64,000 bases of DNA from Immundisolibacterales bacterium (GTDB lineage: Bacteria; Pseudomonadota; Gammaproteobacteria; HK1), in the NCBI GenBank assembly GCA_026712715.1, contig JAPOPW010000007.1, positions 93,967 through 157,966 on the forward strand, in the 5' to 3' direction. A program made the translations under genes and the position numbers. Of the stretch, positions 61,790-64,000 are shown one piece after another (positions within the stretch are counted from its first letter, which is position 1; the number at the start of each line of letters is the position of its first letter). The notes beneath the pieces were generated by a model. It worked only from the letters and a program-made list of their open reading frames with translations, was not told the DNA's origin and searched no databases.

Positions 61790-62802
61790 GCGACGCCACC
61801 GGGTGTCAGGCTGTTCCGCGACGCTCTGCGCGAAGCCGCAATGGAGATCGCCAATCCCTGCCCGCGCCCCTGCACGCGACAGCCGAATGGCGCAACGGTG
61901 ATGAGCTCGGGGAGGACGGCACGACGCTTCTCGATCCGGGACAAGACTCGGCTCGTTCGCGTCAAGCGAGGAGTTGACGGTTCGATTCCATCGCGTCCAT
62001 CGGATGTATTCCCTGTCCCGCCCCCATGACGCGAGCCGCGTACGCTACGGCGCCACAACTTGCGAAGGATCCGTTGAAAAATCCGATTTGTCGGCCTCCC
62101 TGGCATCGCATGCGCGGCCCATGACCGGAGCCGTCGCTCGCCACCGGAGGGACCGCTCGGGTTGCCAGTAGCCAATACCCACTATGCTGTACCAGTGGTT
62201 ATTATATGATTATTCATCGTAGCCTACTATATTATTTATGTTATTTCGATGGATCGAAGCAAATAGTATGTTTTTTACTATATGTGAAAGTTTTTCGCAT
62301 TGGCGAAACAAGTCACGCCGTACGTGCCATCCGCGAAACACCCGGGCGGCCGCTCTCTCGGGTTGGTCCGGCCTCGGGCCGGGGGAGCGATGCCGCGCAC
62401 GACTGCGCATCATCACCATGGCGAGCAATGCGAGTGTCGTTTCCCGATCGAGCAAATCGAACCGCGGTCCCGCTCGGTGCGCTCTCCCGCCTTCCGTGAG
62501 CCCGGAGGTCACGAAGCCCGCCGGCGCCCGTCAAGAGAACCGCGCGGACCGTGCCATCGCCCGAGCCGCCCCGACGCCAGGGCCATTTCACGCTGGACGG
62601 GGTAAAGCCCCTCTCCCCCCCGGGAGTGGTGAGAATGCACGCACGCTCCCGGCCGCCGGCCAGCGTGAAGCGCCCCCGCCGCGGAGCCGAGACCGCTTGC
62701 GGAAGCTCGGGGCGAAGGGATAGCCTTCGCCGGCCGGTCCCCTCGCCGCGCGGCGGCGAGGGTCGGGCGCGGTCCCGTCACGCAACGCCAAGGAGCTACC
62801 CG
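61790..62802. other. 1-kb spacer before the BMP gene, with an AT-rich island
   Basis: No supported gene. From about 62165 to 62300 the DNA turns sharply AT-rich (GTGGTTATTATATGATTATT, TACTATATTATTTATGTTAT), in contrast to the rest of the window. Short frames there lack motifs. This may be a promoter/upstream element of the BMP gene or a scrap of foreign DNA. A GGTTCGATTCC at 61979 recalls a tRNA T-loop but no cloverleaf forms. Confidence 0.5.
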
Positions 62803-63804
62803 ATGAAGAGCGCATTTCGACTGCTCGCCGCCGCCGCGATCGCGCTGGTCGCGACCGCCGTCCACGCCGCCGACTTCAAGCCGGCCGTCGTCTACGACAT
62901 GGGCGGCAAGTTCGACAAGTCGTTCAACGAGGGCGTCTACAACGGCGTGAAGCGGTTCACGGAGGAGACCGGCATCGAGGTGATGGAGTTCGAGGTCACC
63001 AACGAAGCCCAGCGCCAACGGGCCATGGAGCGACTGGTGCAGCGCGGCGCGACCGCCCTCCTCGGGGTCGGGTTCGGCCAGGCCGACGCGATCAGCGCAG
63101 TGGCGGAGGCCCATCCGGAGGTCCAGTTCGGGATCATCGACGTCTTCTGGCTCGACCAGCCGAACCTTCGCCAGTACTCGTTCAAGGAGCACGAAGGGAG
63201 CTACCTCGTCGGCGTGGCCGCGGCCATGAAGTCGGAGACCGGCACGGTGGGATTCGTGGGCGGCATGGACGTGCCCCTCATCCGCAAGTTCGCCTGCGGC
63301 TACGTGCAGGGGGTCAAGTCGGTCAACGCGGACATCGAAGTGCTCCAGAACATGACCGGCACCACCCCGTCGGCCTGGAACGATCCGGTGAAGGGTGGCG
63401 AGCTCGCGCAGAGCCAGATCGACCGGGGCGCGGACGTCGTGTACCACGCGGCGGGCGGCACCGGCATCGGGGGCATCCAGACGACGGCGGACGCGGGCAA
63501 GCTCGCGATCGGGGTCGACGCGAACCAGAACTACCTCGCCCCGGGCAACGTGCTGACGTCCATGGTGAAGCGGGTGGACGTCGCCGCGTACCAGCACTTC
63601 AAGGACGCCCACAAGGGAATGTTCTCGGCCGGGATCATGCAGCTCGGACTCGCCGAAGGCGGGGTGGACTGGGCCGTGGACGAGCACAACCGGGACCTCG
63701 TGGCGGGCGACATCGAGGCGGCGGTGGCTGCGGCGAAGGAGGCCATCATCTCCGGCGGGATCTCCGTCCACAACTACGAGGACGACTCGTCCTGCCCGAT
63801 GTGA
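62803..63804 (+). CDS. BMP-family ABC transporter substrate-binding protein
   Basis: 333 aa with signal peptide (FRLLAAAAIALVATAVHA, cut before AD) and AAGGAG upstream. BMP signatures: PAVVYDMGGKFDKSFNEGVY, AQRQRAMERLVQRGATALLG, LRQYSFKEHEGSYLVGVAAA and GTVGFVGGMDVPLIRKFACG. Relatives bind nucleosides or purines. No lipobox Cys, so it is soluble in the periplasm. ABC permease genes, if linked, lie beyond the right edge. The C-terminal segment SVHNYEDDSSCPM is slightly unusual. Confidence 0.93.
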   Translation: MKSAFRLLAAAAIALVATAVHAADFKPAVVYDMGGKFDKSFNEGVYNGVKRFTEETGIEVMEFEVTNEAQRQRAMERLVQRGATALLGVGFGQADAISAVAEAHPEVQFGIIDVFWLDQPNLRQYSFKEHEGSYLVGVAAAMKSETGTVGFVGGMDVPLIRKFACGYVQGVKSVNADIEVLQNMTGTTPSAWNDPVKGGELAQSQIDRGADVVYHAAGGTGIGGIQTTADAGKLAIGVDANQNYLAPGNVLTSMVKRVDVAAYQHFKDAHKGMFSAGIMQLGLAEGGVDWAVDEHNRDLVAGDIEAAVAAAKEAIISGGISVHNYEDDSSCPM

Positions 63805-63844
63805 CGAGCTGGCGCGGGCACCCGCCCTCACCGCGCGGCCAAGG

Positions 63845-64000
63845 CGAGCCCGGAAAACTCACCAACTTCCTGCTGCGGACGCCGATCCATGCGCTGTGAC
63901 TGGCCGTACTCCCTCAAGCCGCTTCGACGTAGTGTCGACTACGCCTTCAGCGTCTTTCGGTCCGTGCGGCCAGCCACAGCGCCGTCTCGACGCCCTCGCG
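63845..64000 (-). repeat. Hairpin-rich inverted-repeat element, copy C (inverted, cut by window edge)
   Basis: Begins CGAGCCCGGAAAACTCACCA and continues CCTGCTGCGGACGCCGATCC, TACTCCCTCAAGCCGCTTCG and ACGTAGTGTCGACTACGCCT, matching the right half of copy A in reverse complement with good identity. Starts 41 bp after the BMP stop. The other end lies outside the window. Confidence 0.8.

Noticed and set aside
61885..62000. Possible tRNA gene around GGTTCGATTCC at 61979-61989
   Set aside because: The T-arm pairs four of five positions, but no matching acceptor 5' strand, D-arm or anticodon arm is found at tRNA distances, and there is no CCA.
62206..62499. 97-codon plus-strand frame in the AT-rich island, starting MIIHRSLLYYLCYFDG
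   Set aside because: No SD, crosses the AT-to-GC composition change and shows no family similarity.

Overview
The window comes from a high-GC Gram-negative bacterium. TRAP transporters, a BMP-type binding protein, LysR regulators, a RecQ of normal length and dense SD-led operons point to a proteobacterial or Tectomicrobia-like lineage. Six clues are less common for that group: a complete coenzyme F420 pathway with a fused CofG-CofH, three luciferase-like (LLM) candidate F420 enzymes, a Cas4-Cas1 fusion, a DUF222-HNH nuclease, a one-chain three-subunit amino-acid dehydrogenase, and many VapBC pairs. The species cannot be fixed from sequence alone.

Layout. 1-7.3 kb: partial epoxide hydrolase, acyl-CoA synthetase, glutamine synthetase and a pitrilysin-like M16 peptidase. 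7.3-17 kb: F420 region with two LLM oxidoreductases, npdG, cofE-cofD, cofC and cofGH, plus one toxin-antitoxin pair. 17-22.5 kb: a defence graveyard with two VapBC pairs, a DNA-binding gene whose partner is split by a 58-bp palindrome, and broken pieces of SNF2-, DUF1998- and UvrD-type helicases; ACC deaminase sits inside it. 22.6-28.2 kb: iron alcohol dehydrogenase and the IorAB 2-oxoacid:ferredoxin oxidoreductase. 28.5-33.2 kb: cas4-cas1 fusion, cas2, a four-repeat CRISPR array, an HNH nuclease gene and fossil repeats; no interference genes are present. 33.2-41.2 kb: hydroxyacid dehydrogenase, remnants of Xre/RES and AAA-PDDEXK genes, acetamidase, a third LLM enzyme, MaoC hydratase, a decayed stretch and recQ. 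41.3-49.5 kb: a leftward operon of a DapA-like lyase, TRAP transporter DctPQM and a fused HyuA-HyuB oxoprolinase/hydantoinase. 50-52.3 kb: SulP transporter with STAS and cyclic-nucleotide-binding-like domains, preceded by a perfect FNR box. 52.4-61.8 kb: amidohydrolase, zinc alcohol dehydrogenase, a second DapA-like lyase, the fused 2Fe-2S/FAD/FAD dehydrogenase and two overlapping LysR genes, consistent with hydroxyproline-type catabolism. 62.8-63.8 kb: BMP-family binding protein.

A hairpin-rich inverted-repeat element of about 0.26-0.32 kb occurs three times (2194-2515, 13390-13653, and inverted from 63845 past the window edge). Two copies sit so that their terminal CTAG supplies the stop codon of the upstream gene. 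The 58-bp palindrome in the 21-kb gene has related ends and may be a minimal relative. The main surprises are this element family, the CRISPR adaptation-only locus with a split fossil array, the one-polypeptide dehydrogenase, and the concentration of decayed defence genes.
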